Source of the DNA: a virus
DNA: 28,313 bases
IMG/VR virus record: IMGVR_UViG_3300028596_000053
Location: 1 to 28,313 of that record
Reading direction: 5' to 3' (one strand)
Every line of letters starts with the position of its first letter. Position 1 is the first letter of the stretch. Positions 28,159-28,313 of this stretch are shown here, in pieces. The notes below the pieces were generated by a model. That model saw only the letters and a list, made by a program, of their open reading frames with translations, was not told the origin of the DNA and searched no databases. A program made the translations under genes and the position numbers.

Positions 28159-28313
28159 TCACGGGCCTGTCGGTACGGTGCGGTCTTGGAAGCGGCCGGC
28201 CGCTACGGCGAGCCGCGCGAACTCCTCCACGCTGCGCGGGAGTCCGGCTCCGGCACGCAGGAGTTCACGGGCGGCACGTATGCGGGCGGCCCCGGATTCG
28301 GTGGGCAGGGACC
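28159..28313 (-). CDS. 3' end of an unidentified gene (partial, at least 50 aa)
   Basis: The frame open from the right edge to TGA 28159-28161 reads SLPTESGAARIRAARELLRA, then GAGLPRSVEEFARLAVAAGR and FQDRTVPTGP. Arg/Ala-rich helices and G/C-rich third positions indicate real coding, and it ends 35 nt before the scaffold start. The gene starts outside the window, so the product cannot be named. Genes in this place are often portal, MuF-type head morphogenesis or small helical proteins. Confidence 0.55.
   Translation of the reverse strand, partial: SLPTESGAARIRAARELLRAGAGLPRSVEEFARLAVAAGRFQDRTVPTGP

Noticed and set aside
1-28313. tRNA genes, CRISPR arrays or insertion sequences
   Set aside because: No cloverleaf-like stretch, regular spacer-repeat array or transposase motif was seen by eye; a tRNA search program would settle the tRNA point.

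Overview
The window is a high-GC (visibly G/C-ended codons) stretch of a siphovirus-type tailed phage or prophage of an actinomycete, very probably Streptomyces. The signs are a complete HK97-style head, connector and long-tail gene order, Streptomyces-type -10 boxes (TAGGAT, TAGGTT), frequent GTG starts, and a protein at 602-1030 that resembles DUF6233, a family I associate with Streptomyces. No terminase, portal, integrase or replication gene is inside the window, so free phage and prophage cannot be told apart.

Right to left on the minus strand, the virion module runs in the usual order: the end of an unidentified gene (28159 to the edge), scaffold, major capsid protein, a small unknown, head-tail adaptor, head closure protein, HK97 gp10-like protein, tail terminator, a TTG-started 56-aa protein, major tail protein, the two tail assembly chaperones made by a -1 frameshift at GGGAAAA, a 1473-aa tape measure, two minor tail/tip proteins, a 193-aa protein, a fibre and a 76-aa protein (down to 12496).

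The minus-strand series is then interrupted by a ten-gene plus-strand cassette (7012-12485). It encodes two extended SDR nucleotide-sugar enzymes, three glycosyltransferases or glycosyltransferase-like proteins and five small proteins, and nearly every stop overlaps the next start. It looks like a self-contained glycosylation unit that decorates the virion, the host surface or another target. Both SDR proteins appear to lack one catalytic residue, a different one in each.

After the cassette the minus strand resumes with lysis and late structural genes (6785 down to 3043): amidase endolysin, holin, two further membrane proteins, three probable virion proteins (one lectin-like with six 20-residue repeats) and a 36-aa proline-rich peptide, closed by a tall hairpin at 3007-3042.

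The left 3 kb is an accessory or regulatory zone: a possible small protein, a small serine recombinase translationally coupled to an endonuclease VII-like nuclease, an XRE-type regulator, a DUF6233-like protein and two small hypotheticals. Several of these genes appear to be leaderless, with a -10 box 7-8 nt before the start codon, and the recombinase promoter carries repeated TTCTCGACA half-sites. No stretch longer than about 230 bases lacks a gene; the largest are 6786-7011 and 2579-2791, both regulatory. I saw no tRNA, rRNA, CRISPR array or insertion sequence.
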